From Candidatus Brocadiaceae bacterium (GTDB lineage Bacteria; Planctomycetota; Brocadiia; SM23-32): a stretch of DNA of 64,000 nucleotides. This document shows positions 42,425 through 49,679 of the stretch, piece after piece. The notes under the pieces are model-generated. The model was not told where the DNA came from. It searched no databases and saw only the letters and a list, made by a program, of their open reading frames with translations. A program made the translations under genes and the position numbers. The number at the start of each line of letters is the position of its first letter. Position 1 is the first letter of the stretch. The DNA lies in the NCBI GenBank assembly GCA_012728835.1, contig JAAYEJ010000043.1, forward strand, positions 62,001 to 126,000. Direction: 5' to 3'.

Positions 42425-43126
42425 CTACGACGCGATGCGGCCGTCCACGAGGGACACGACGCGGTCGGCCGAGTCCGCGATGCGGTCGTCGTGCGTGACG
42501 ATGACCAGGGTGCAGCCGGTGCGTTCGCGCAGTTCATTCAGCAGCCCCAGGGTGCGGCGGCCGGCCTCGCTGTCCAGGTTCCCGGTCGGCTCGTCGCAGA
42601 GCAGCACCTCCGGGGAGTTGATCAGGGCGCGGGCAATGGCCACGCGCTGGCGTTCGCCGCCGGAGAGCTGAGACGGCCGATGGCGGGCACGGTCGGCGAG
42701 CCTGACCATCTCCAGCATGTGCATGGCCTTCTCGGAGGCCCGGGCGCGGGCATCGCGCCAGCCGCGCACGCCGGCGGTGGCCAGCGCGGGCAGCGCCACG
42801 TTCTCCAGGGCGCTGAAGTCCGGAAGGAGGTGGTAGAACTGGAAGATGAACCCGAACAGGCGGTTGCGCCAGGCCGCCCGCTGCCCGCCGGAGAGTGCGG
42901 CCAGGTCGGTCTCGCCATGGAAGACGCGCCCCTCGGTGGGGGTGTCCAGCATGCCGAGCAGATGCAGCAGGGTGCTCTTCCCCGCGCCGCTGGGGCCCAC
43001 GATGCCGAGCTGCTCGCCCCGGCGCACCTCGATGCTGACGCCGTGCAGGACGCGCAGCCGCGTGCGGCCGATGCGGTAGTCCTTCACCAGCTCCTGCGCT
43101 CGCAGTACGGCGTCCGGCCGGCTCAT
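42425..43126 (-). CDS. LolD/MacB-type ABC transporter ATPase
   Basis: A 233-residue ATPase. It has Walker A GPSGAGKST, the Q-loop FIFQFYHLLPDFSALEN typical of the LolD/MacB subfamily, the signature LSGGERQRVAIARAL, Walker B VLLCDEPTGNLD and the H-loop VTHDD. LolD powers release of lipoproteins from the inner membrane by LolCE. No permease gene is adjacent, so the partner is elsewhere and a MacB-like or FtsE-like export role cannot be excluded. It starts 16 bp after the lysS stop, so it is probably co-transcribed with lysS. Confidence 0.88.
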   Translation of the reverse strand: MSRPDAVLRAQELVKDYRIGRTRLRVLHGVSIEVRRGEQLGIVGPSGAGKSTLLHLLGMLDTPTEGRVFHGETDLAALSGGQRAAWRNRLFGFIFQFYHLLPDFSALENVALPALATAGVRGWRDARARASEKAMHMLEMVRLADRARHRPSQLSGGERQRVAIARALINSPEVLLCDEPTGNLDSEAGRRTLGLLNELRERTGCTLVIVTHDDRIADSADRVVSLVDGRIAS

Positions 43127-43142
43127 GGGGGTGCCTCGTCGG

Positions 43143-44582
43143 TCAGAGGTCTTCTTCCGGGCGCAGCAGGGGGAACAGGATCACCTCGCGGATCGAGGCA
43201 CTGTTCGTCAGGAGCATGACGAGACGGTCGATGCCGATGCCCACGCCGCCGGCCGGCGGCATGCCGTAGGCAAGGGCGCGCAGGAAGTCGCGGTCCACGC
43301 GCTCGCGCTCCTCCTCGTGCCCGACCTGCTCCAGGAAGCGCCGTTCCTGCTCCCGGGGGTCGTTCAGCTCCGTGTAGGCGTTGGCGACCTCCATGCCGGC
43401 CACCATGAGTTCGAACCGTTCGGCCAGTTCAGGGTCGTCCGGGCGGGCCTTGGTCAGCGGGCAGACGGTCTTGGGGTAGTCGACCACGAAGACGGGGCCG
43501 GCGAGCCGGTCCTCCACGCACTTGTCGAGGATCTGCATGGCCAGCCAGTCGGGGTGCTGCGTGGCGGCGCCCTCCAGCTCCAGCCGGCCGGCCTGCGCGC
43601 GGATGGCGCCGACCTCGCCGCGCCGGATGCCCACGTGCTCCTCCAGCAGGCTCCAGAACGGCCGGCGGGGCCAGGGCGGCGTGAAGTCGACCTCCCGTTC
43701 GCCGAAGGTCTGCCGCAGCGAGCCGCAGACGTCGCCCGCCAGGTGGCTGATGAGGCCCTCGGTCAGGTCCATCATCGAACGGTAGTCGGCGTAGGCCTGG
43801 TAGGCCTCCAGCATGGTGTACTCGGGGTTGTGGCGCGTCGAGATGCCCTCGTTGCGGAAGTTGCGGTTCATCTCGAAGACGCGTTCCATGCCGCCGACCA
43901 GGAGGCGTTTCAGGTACAGCTCCGGGGCGATGCGCAGGTAGAGGTCGATGTCCAGGGCGTTGTGGTGCGTGCGGAAGGGGCGCGCGGCGGCGCCCCCCGG
44001 GATGACCTGCATCATCGGGGTCTCGACCTCCAGGAACCCGCGTTCCTGCAGGTAGGTGCGGATGGCGGCGACGATCTCGATGCGGCGGCGAAAGCCGGCA
44101 GCGACGTCGTCGTTCGAGAACAGGTCGGCGTACCGCTGCCGGCAGCGCTTCTCGACGTCGCGCAGCCCGTGCCACTTCTCCGGCGGGTTCAGCAGGGCCT
44201 TGGCGAGCACGACGAACTCGTCGACGAAGATGGTGACCTCGCCGGTGCGGGTACGGGTCAGCTCGCCCTCCACGCCGACGATGTCGCCCGGTTCGAGCTG
44301 TTCGTGAACGTGGAACACCTCCGGCCCGAGGCGGTTGAGCTGGAAGAAGACCTGGATCTGCCCGGTACGGTCCTTGATGTGGGCGAAGGTCGCCTTGCCC
44401 ATGGCGCGGAGCGTGGCGATGCGCCCGGCGGCGCGGACGGTCTCGCCCTGGCGCTGCTCGAAGCCGTCGAGCAGTTCGCGCACGGGCACGGCGCCGTCGA
44501 AGCGCCGGCCGTAGGCGTCGATGCCGAGCCGGCGCAACTCCTCCAGCTTGCGCAGTCGGAAGTCTTCGTACTCAAGGACCAT
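43143..44582 (-). CDS. lysS: class II lysyl-tRNA synthetase
   Basis: A 479-residue enzyme, usual for class II LysRS. The OB-fold anticodon domain (about 1-150) has VRAAGRIATLRAMGKATFAHIKD, shown in part as GRIATLRAMGKATF. Motif 1 region FLEVETPMMQVIPGGAAARPF, in part VETPMMQ; motif 2 FRNEGISTRHNPEYTMLE; motif 3 GVGIGIDRLVMLL. The ATG at 44582 gives the family's usual N-terminus and has GAGG nine nt upstream; the frame extends open far beyond, through the promoter and antisense to thrS, which is not coding. It is divergent from thrS. Confidence 0.96.
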   Translation of the reverse strand: MVLEYEDFRLRKLEELRRLGIDAYGRRFDGAVPVRELLDGFEQRQGETVRAAGRIATLRAMGKATFAHIKDRTGQIQVFFQLNRLGPEVFHVHEQLEPGDIVGVEGELTRTRTGEVTIFVDEFVVLAKALLNPPEKWHGLRDVEKRCRQRYADLFSNDDVAAGFRRRIEIVAAIRTYLQERGFLEVETPMMQVIPGGAAARPFRTHHNALDIDLYLRIAPELYLKRLLVGGMERVFEMNRNFRNEGISTRHNPEYTMLEAYQAYADYRSMMDLTEGLISHLAGDVCGSLRQTFGEREVDFTPPWPRRPFWSLLEEHVGIRRGEVGAIRAQAGRLELEGAATQHPDWLAMQILDKCVEDRLAGPVFVVDYPKTVCPLTKARPDDPELAERFELMVAGMEVANAYTELNDPREQERRFLEQVGHEEERERVDRDFLRALAYGMPPAGGVGIGIDRLVMLLTNSASIREVILFPLLRPEEDL

Positions 44583-44651
44583 ACGCCAGAACCTCGGGAG
44601 CGGATGGGCGGCGGGCGGACTCGGCCCCACGGCCGTGCTCGGGAACGCCGG

Positions 44652-44681
44652 ATTATAGCCCCCCGCACACGAGCGCGGCAA
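44652..44681 (-). promoter_or_regulatory. predicted promoter of lysS
   Basis: Minus strand: TTGCCG (44681-44676), 18 bp, TATAAT (44657-44652); start near 44645, leader about 63 nt. Confidence 0.6.
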
Positions 44682-44788
44682 GTGCTCGGCCCGCGCCCTG
44701 CGGCGCCCCCGCCCTGCGGGGGCCCCCGCCCTGCCGGGGCCGAGGCGGTCGGGACATGCCCGGAGTGGACAACTGGCCCGCGAACGCC

Positions 44789-44816
44789 TTGACAGCCCCG
44801 ACGGGCCCCTTATAAT
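44789..44816 (+). promoter_or_regulatory. strong predicted promoter of thrS
   Basis: Plus strand: TTGACA (44789-44794), 16-bp spacer, TATAAT (44811-44816). Both hexamers match consensus. Start near 44823; leader of about 170 nt to thrS. Confidence 0.75.
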
Positions 44817-44862
44817 GCCTGTAGGTCGTCTGTTCCGGGCAGCGTCCCGCCTCCGTCGATCT

Positions 44863-44958
44863 CTGCCGTCCTTGCCGTCGTCTCCATCCTCGTCGTGGCG
44901 TTCCGTGCGCGGCGGGTACGGCCCGGGACGAGGACGGCGATGGGCAGGACGGACGCAG
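44863..44958 (+). promoter_or_regulatory. long imperfect hairpin in the thrS leader
   Basis: Arms 44863-44894 and 44927-44958 pair in reverse orientation: TCCTCGTC with GACGAGGA at the top (8 bp), then CC/GG and TC/GA blocks separated by single mismatches, then CCGTCCT with AGGACGG, and CTGC with GCAG at the base. The loop is about 32 nt. It lies between the promoter and the ribosome site and may control thrS translation or RNA stability. Confidence 0.5.
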
Positions 44959-44993
44959 TCCCTCCAACATCCCCGGCCTCCGGTGAGGCAACC

Positions 44994-46928
44994 ATGAACG
45001 TGAGAATTCAACTCCCTGACGGCACCCGTGTGCGCCGACCGGCCGGCGCCACCGCGGCCGAGGTGGCCGCGTCCATCGGCCGCCGGCTCGCCGAGGACGC
45101 CGTCGCGGCGTCCGTGGACGGCGTGCTGATGGACCTGAACGTCCCCCTGGAGCAGGACTGCGAGCTGCGGATCATCACGATCAACACGCCCGAAGGGCTG
45201 GAGATCATGCGCCACAGCGCGGGGCACGTGCTGGCCTGCGCGGTGGGGCGGCTCTTCGCAGGCGTCCGGTTCGGCATCGGGCCGTCCATCCAGGACGGCT
45301 TCTACTACGACTTCGACATCCCGGAGGCGGCGCTCTCGGCGGACGACTTCGAGCGCATCGAGCAGGAGATGGCGCTGATCGTCTCCAAGGAACTGCCGTT
45401 CGTGCGCCGCGAAGTGCCGAGGGAGGAAGCGCGCCGCCTGATGGACGAGAGCGGCCAGGTCTACAAGGTCGAGCTGCTGGACGAGATCGAGGAGGGCATC
45501 GTCAGCCTCTACCAGGCGGCGGAGTTCGTGGACCTCTGCCGCGGGCCGCACGTGCCGCACACGGGCAAGCTGGGCGCGTTCAAGCTGCTCAGCGTGGCGG
45601 GGGCCTACTGGCGCGGCGACTCCGACCGCCCGCAGCTCCAGCGCGTCTACGCCACCGCCTGGCCGACCGAGAAGGATCTGGAGGACTACGTCCATCGCCT
45701 CGAGGAGGCCGAGAAGCGGGACCACCGGCGCCTGGGCAGGGAACTGGACCTGTTCAGCTTCGACGAGGAGATCGGCCAGGGGCTGCCCCTGTGGCATCCG
45801 CGCGGCTACGCGCTGCGGGCGGCCGTCGAACACTACTGGCGCCAGGTGCACGACGAACGCGGCTACGAGTACGTGTCCACCCCCCACATCGCCAGCGAAC
45901 GCATCTTCCGTCGCAGCGGCCACATCCCGAAGTATGAAGACACCATGTATGCCCCGCTGGACATCGACGGGGAACTCTACCGCGTCAAGCCCATGAACTG
46001 CCCGGGGCACATCAAGATCCTCCAGACCCGCATGCGCTCCTATCGCGACCTGCCGATCCGGTACGCCGAACTGGGCACCGTCTACCGCTACGAACTGAGC
46101 GGCGCCCTGCACGGCATGATCCGCGTGCGCGGGTTCACCATCGACGACGCCCACATCTTCTGCACCCCGGAGCAGTTGCGGGGCGAGATCATCGACGTGC
46201 TGGACCTCGTGGAGGAGATGCTCGGAACCTTCGGCTACACCTACAAGATGTACCTGGCGACCCGGCCGGAGGTCTACCTGGAGGCGGCGAGCGACGAGGA
46301 ATGGGAACGCGCCACCGAATCGCTGCGGAGCGCGCTCGAAGCGAAGCACCTGCCCTACGACATCGACGAGGGCGGCGGGGCCTTCTACGCGCCGAAGATC
46401 GACGTGAAGCTGTTCGACGCGCTCGGGCGCGAGTGGCAGGGGCCGACGATCCAGGTGGACCTGAACCTGCCGAAGCGCTTCGACGTCACCTACGTCGGCG
46501 AGGACGGCAAGGACCACGAGTGCATCATCGTCCATCGCGCCGTCCTCGGATCGATGGAACGGTTCGTCGGCGGGCTCATCGAACACTTTGCCGGGTGGTT
46601 CCCCGTATGGCTGGCGCCCGAGCAGGCGCGCCTGCTGCCGATCACGGACGCGCATGCGGAGTACGCCCGCGGCGTCCAGGCGCGGCTGCGCGCCGCCGGC
46701 GTGCGTGCCGGCTGCGACGAGCGCAACGAGACGATGGGCTACAAGGTGCGCGCGGGGATTGTGGACAAGGTGCCCTACCTGCTCGTGGTCGGCGACCGCG
46801 AGGCGGCCGAGGGCACGGTGAGCGTGCGCAGCCACGACGGGGGCAACGAGGGGGCGGTAGCCGTCGAGGACGTCGCGGCCCGCATCGCCGAGGAGATCCG
46901 ATCGAGGCGGCTCCCGGCGGGGTACTGA
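44994..46928 (+). CDS. thrS: threonyl-tRNA synthetase
   Basis: A 644-residue class II synthetase, full length. The TGS domain (about 1-60) starts MNVRIQLPDGTRVRRPAGA; the editing domain has HSAGHVLACAVGRLF (HxxxH) and DLCRGPHVPHTG; catalytic motifs include GLPLWHPRGYALRAAVE, MNCPGHIKI (zinc Cys), TVYRYELSGALHGMIRVRGF and the late VIVHRAVLGSMERF-like HECIIVHRAVLGSMERF; the anticodon-binding domain ends the protein. The ATG at 44994 has GTGAGG six nt upstream. It is transcribed from a consensus promoter and preceded by a hairpin leader, which recalls the translational control known for thrS in enterobacteria. An MFS gene follows. Confidence 0.97.
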   Translation: MNVRIQLPDGTRVRRPAGATAAEVAASIGRRLAEDAVAASVDGVLMDLNVPLEQDCELRIITINTPEGLEIMRHSAGHVLACAVGRLFAGVRFGIGPSIQDGFYYDFDIPEAALSADDFERIEQEMALIVSKELPFVRREVPREEARRLMDESGQVYKVELLDEIEEGIVSLYQAAEFVDLCRGPHVPHTGKLGAFKLLSVAGAYWRGDSDRPQLQRVYATAWPTEKDLEDYVHRLEEAEKRDHRRLGRELDLFSFDEEIGQGLPLWHPRGYALRAAVEHYWRQVHDERGYEYVSTPHIASERIFRRSGHIPKYEDTMYAPLDIDGELYRVKPMNCPGHIKILQTRMRSYRDLPIRYAELGTVYRYELSGALHGMIRVRGFTIDDAHIFCTPEQLRGEIIDVLDLVEEMLGTFGYTYKMYLATRPEVYLEAASDEEWERATESLRSALEAKHLPYDIDEGGGAFYAPKIDVKLFDALGREWQGPTIQVDLNLPKRFDVTYVGEDGKDHECIIVHRAVLGSMERFVGGLIEHFAGWFPVWLAPEQARLLPITDAHAEYARGVQARLRAAGVRAGCDERNETMGYKVRAGIVDKVPYLLVVGDREAAEGTVSVRSHDGGNEGAVAVEDVAARIAEEIRSRRLPAGY

Positions 46929-46943
46929 CCCGGGATCGGTCGC

Positions 46944-46957
46944 GGGACGTACGTCCC
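46944..46957. other. perfect 14-bp palindrome between thrS and the MFS gene
   Basis: GGGACGTACGTCCC, 16 bp after the thrS stop. It could be an operator or a minimal hairpin; only TTC follows, so it is not a convincing terminator. Confidence 0.4.
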
Positions 46958-46986
46958 TTCAGCCGGGCGGGACCCCCGGAGCAGCC

Positions 46987-48303
46987 GTGAACGACCACAA
47001 CCTCGAGATGACCGCCGTCGAGCGGTGCAATGCGTACAAGTGCACCGCCGGGGAAGGGTTGTTCGGCGTCGGCATGGGGTTCTTCTCGTCGGTGTCGGTC
47101 CTGCCGCTGCTCCTGCTTTCGCTGGGGGCGAGCGAAGTCCAGATCGGGCTGCTGGGAAGCCTGTTCTGGGCGGGCTGGCTGCTGCTGCAGCCGCTGGGCC
47201 TGTTCCTGTTCGGGCGACGGGTGCGGACCAAACGCCTGCTGGTGCCCTGGAGCCTGGGGTTTGCCGGCCCCACGTATCTGAGCATCGGGCTGATCGTCTG
47301 CCTTCTGGCCCCCTCGCACAGGGAACTCTGCGTGGTGGGTGTGCTGGGGGTCCTGGCCGTTCGCGTGATCGGCGGCGGCATGACCATTCCCTTCTGGTGG
47401 GACTGGCAGGCGATGGTGTTCCGGCGCGAGATCCGGGGGCGCGCCATCGGCATGCTGGCCGCCGCCTCGCCGCTGGGCACGGCCCTGGCCGCTCTGGCCG
47501 CGGGCAAGGTGGTCGAGTCATTCCGGTTCCCGGGCAACTACGTCCTGCTCTCGGTCGTCTCGTTCGTGTTCATCGTCGTGGCGCTCGGCGTCTACTGGCT
47601 GGTGCGCGAGCCGGAGTCCATGTCCGCCCCCCACCCGCCCACACCGGCCAGCCACCTGCTGACGCGCTTCCGGGAGTCGTTGCGTGAGCGCAACTTCCGC
47701 AGCTACCTCGTGGGCCGGCTGCTGATGACGCTCGGGTCGGGCGCGACGGCGTTCTACGCGCTGTTCTTCGTAAGCGGCGACGGCGGCGGGCTGACGGCCG
47801 GGGCAGTCATCATGCTCAGCGCCCTGCTGCCGATAGCGCAGTGCCTGGTCAGCTACCCCCTGGGCCTTCTGGGGGACCGCGCCGGGCACAAGATCGGCGT
47901 CGTGCTGGGAGCCGTCTGCCAGGTGGCGGCGATCCTGACGGCCTGGCTGTGGTCGGGGCCGCTCGCCTGCGCGACGACCTTCGCCCTGGTCGGCGCCGCC
48001 AGCGGGGCCTCGTGGGTCTCGCACGTGAACATGCTGTTCGAGACCTGCCCGCACGGCAGCCGCACGGCGCACATCACCCTCAGCAACATCGTGCTGGCGC
48101 CCGCCCTGTGGACCGTCCCGGTGCTGACGGGCTGGCTGATCAGCCATATCGGCCTGAGAAGCGGGATCGGCCTCACCCTTCTGCCCACGGTTCTGGGCAT
48201 CGCCTGGCTGGCGCTGGTGGTGCAGGAACCCCGCGAGGTGGAACTGACGCGGCAACGGCGGGCCGCCATCGACGGTCAGGCCCGGGGCGAGACGGCCTCG
48301 TAG
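46987..48303 (+). CDS. major facilitator superfamily transporter
   Basis: A 438-residue integral membrane protein with about twelve hydrophobic helices. The first loop has the MFS pattern SLFWAGWLLLQPLGLFLFGRRVRTKR, in part LFLFGRRVRTKR, and the second half repeats it as YPLGLLGDRAGHK (D-R-x-G-x-K-type motif A). Tail ends with RQRRAAIDGQARG. Substrate unknown; similar proteins in Planctomycetota and Armatimonadota often lie near sugar metabolism. The GTG at 46987 has GGAG five nt upstream. Its 3-prime end overlaps the convergent radical SAM gene by 28 bp. It lies 58 bp after thrS. Confidence 0.87.
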   Translation: MNDHNLEMTAVERCNAYKCTAGEGLFGVGMGFFSSVSVLPLLLLSLGASEVQIGLLGSLFWAGWLLLQPLGLFLFGRRVRTKRLLVPWSLGFAGPTYLSIGLIVCLLAPSHRELCVVGVLGVLAVRVIGGGMTIPFWWDWQAMVFRREIRGRAIGMLAAASPLGTALAALAAGKVVESFRFPGNYVLLSVVSFVFIVVALGVYWLVREPESMSAPHPPTPASHLLTRFRESLRERNFRSYLVGRLLMTLGSGATAFYALFFVSGDGGGLTAGAVIMLSALLPIAQCLVSYPLGLLGDRAGHKIGVVLGAVCQVAAILTAWLWSGPLACATTFALVGAASGASWVSHVNMLFETCPHGSRTAHITLSNIVLAPALWTVPVLTGWLISHIGLRSGIGLTLLPTVLGIAWLALVVQEPREVELTRQRRAAIDGQARGETAS

Positions 48304-49214
48304 TAGGTCTCGTACAGCCTCTGGCGGCGCGCCACACTCCCCTCGTCGAGCAGGACGCGCACGCACTTGACCGCCTCGTTCGGGTGCATGCCCAGCCCGT
48401 CGGCGATGTCCTTCACCGTGCAGGGGCGCCGCCGCAGCATGGCGAGGACCTCGGCCTGCTGAGCGGCGGCCCCGGGCAGTGGCGTGAAGTCGCGCACGGG
48501 CGCAATGATCTCCGCACGCGGCCCCAGCAGCTCGCAGATCGCCTCCATGCGGTCGCAGGCGGGCGGCCGCACGCCCTCCTCCGCCGGCGGGCGCACCGCC
48601 GTGTTCAGTTGCACGCGGTGCGGGTCGATCCGGTCGATGCAGCGGCCGAGCGCCTCCACCTGCCCGTCGGACGTGTTGACGCCGTCGATGAGGAACACCT
48701 CCACCCACATCCGCCCCGGGTGCTCGCGTCGCAGGCGCGCCAGGCCGTCCACCAGGCCCTCCAGCGTCAGTCCATCGTGGGGCCGGTTGACCCGCTGGAA
48801 GGTCTCCTCGTCGCCGGCGTCCAGGGACGGCAGCACCAGGTCGATGTCCGCGCAGGCCGCCCGCACGTCCGGCAGATGGAACAGCCCGCCGTTCGTCAGC
48901 AGCGCGATCGGCACCGGGCCGGCCGCCTTGATGCCCGTGGCGATCTCGCCGAAGCGTCTGTGCAGCGTCGGCTCGCCCGAGCCGCCCAGCGTCGCGTAGT
49001 CCATGTCGACGCCCTCGGCCAGACGCGCCCGCACGTCTTCGACGACGTCGTCGACGGGCACGTACTCGGCCCGTTCCATGGTCGTCCGGGGGGTGGGACC
49101 GAGCTGGCAGTACACGCAGTCGAAGTTGCAGGTCTTGTGCGGCACCAGGTCCACGCCCAGGGAGCGCCCCAATCGCCGCGACGGGACCGGGCCGTATGTG
49201 TATCTGTGTGTCAT
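48276..49214 (-). CDS. radical SAM protein of the COG0731 (wyosine-synthase-like) group
   Basis: A 312-residue enzyme. The start YGPVPSRRLGRSLGVDLVP, cluster motif CNFDCVYCQLG (C-x3-C-x2-C), LGGSGEPTLH and VLPSLDAGDEETFQRVNRPH match the COG0731 group related to TYW1. A winged-helix-like C-terminus follows (RRPCTVKDIADGLGMHPNEA, about residues 245-290), which is less usual and suggests nucleic-acid binding. It overlaps the trmO stop by four bases (ATGA), so the two are translationally coupled. Together with trmO this points to tRNA or RNA modification. The reaction is not established for bacterial members. Confidence 0.82.
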   Translation of the reverse strand: MTHRYTYGPVPSRRLGRSLGVDLVPHKTCNFDCVYCQLGPTPRTTMERAEYVPVDDVVEDVRARLAEGVDMDYATLGGSGEPTLHRRFGEIATGIKAAGPVPIALLTNGGLFHLPDVRAACADIDLVLPSLDAGDEETFQRVNRPHDGLTLEGLVDGLARLRREHPGRMWVEVFLIDGVNTSDGQVEALGRCIDRIDPHRVQLNTAVRPPAEEGVRPPACDRMEAICELLGPRAEIIAPVRDFTPLPGAAAQQAEVLAMLRRRPCTVKDIADGLGMHPNEAVKCVRVLLDEGSVARRQRLYETYYEAVSPRA

Positions 49215-49585
49215 GTGCGGGCCACCATCTTGATGTCGATTACGGGAGATCCGTCGAACGCGTCCAGCCCTTCCACCTCAAGCTCCAGGCCCTCGATCCG
49301 CCGAATCGTGACTTCCGTGGATCCCATCGGGTTGGGCCGCATGGGGCTGCGCAACGCAAACACGCCGCGCACGGCGCGCGAACGGTCGCCGCGCGGATGT
49401 CCCTGCAGCACGTGCCGCCGGGCCGCGTCGAGCCTGTGCATCCAGAAGATCACCTGGACGCGGTCGCCGGCCTCCAGCCCGAGCAGCGCCGGCTCGAACT
49501 CCGGGCGGATCTCGATCCTGCAGGGGCTCTCATCGCCCTCGCGCCGCACCGTGCCGACCGGCCGCACTTCGTAAGCCTCAGCCAT
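49211..49585 (-). CDS. trmO: TrmO-type tRNA (t6A37) N6-methyltransferase
   Basis: A 124-residue protein of the TsaA/TrmO family, which methylates N6 of t6A37 in some tRNAs. Conserved parts are VRPVGTVRR at the start, VIFWMHRLDAARR, RGVFALRSPMRPNPMGSTEV (in part RSPMRPNPMG) and the end DAFDGSPVIDIKMV, equivalent to DGTPVLDIKPY. It is shorter than E. coli TrmO (which has a C-terminal domain) and matches the short archaeal-type form. The ATG at 49585 has GGGAG five nt upstream. Its stop overlaps the radical SAM gene start. Confidence 0.9.
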   Translation of the reverse strand: MAEAYEVRPVGTVRREGDESPCRIEIRPEFEPALLGLEAGDRVQVIFWMHRLDAARRHVLQGHPRGDRSRAVRGVFALRSPMRPNPMGSTEVTIRRIEGLELEVEGLDAFDGSPVIDIKMVART

Positions 49586-49614
49586 TATACTCCCTCTCTT
49601 GCCTGCCGGCGCGT

Positions 49615-49643
49615 TTGCCGCGAGCTTCCCGCTCTGGTATCCT
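49615..49643 (+). promoter_or_regulatory. predicted promoter of the DUF3604 / MFS operon
   Basis: Plus strand: TTGCCG (49615-49620), 17 bp, TATCCT (49638-49643). Leader about 30 nt to the ATG at 49680, which has AAGGAG seven nt upstream. Confidence 0.45.
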
Positions 49644-49679
49644 CCCCGGACTCCGCACAGGAGTTCAAGGAGACGGAGA

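Larger units (their letters stand above)
44583..44993. other. divergent lysS-thrS control region
   Basis: A 411-bp spacer between two aminoacyl-tRNA synthetase genes. It holds the lysS promoter, a run of 17-bp tandem repeats (unit about GCCCCCGCCCTGCGGGG at 44705-44739 with a degenerate copy before it), the thrS promoter and the thrS leader hairpin. No open reading frame here looks real. Confidence 0.7.

Noticed and set aside
44583-46835. N-terminal extension of the lysS frame over 750 codons
   Set aside because: It crosses the lysS promoter and is antisense to thrS; LysRS starts at 44582.
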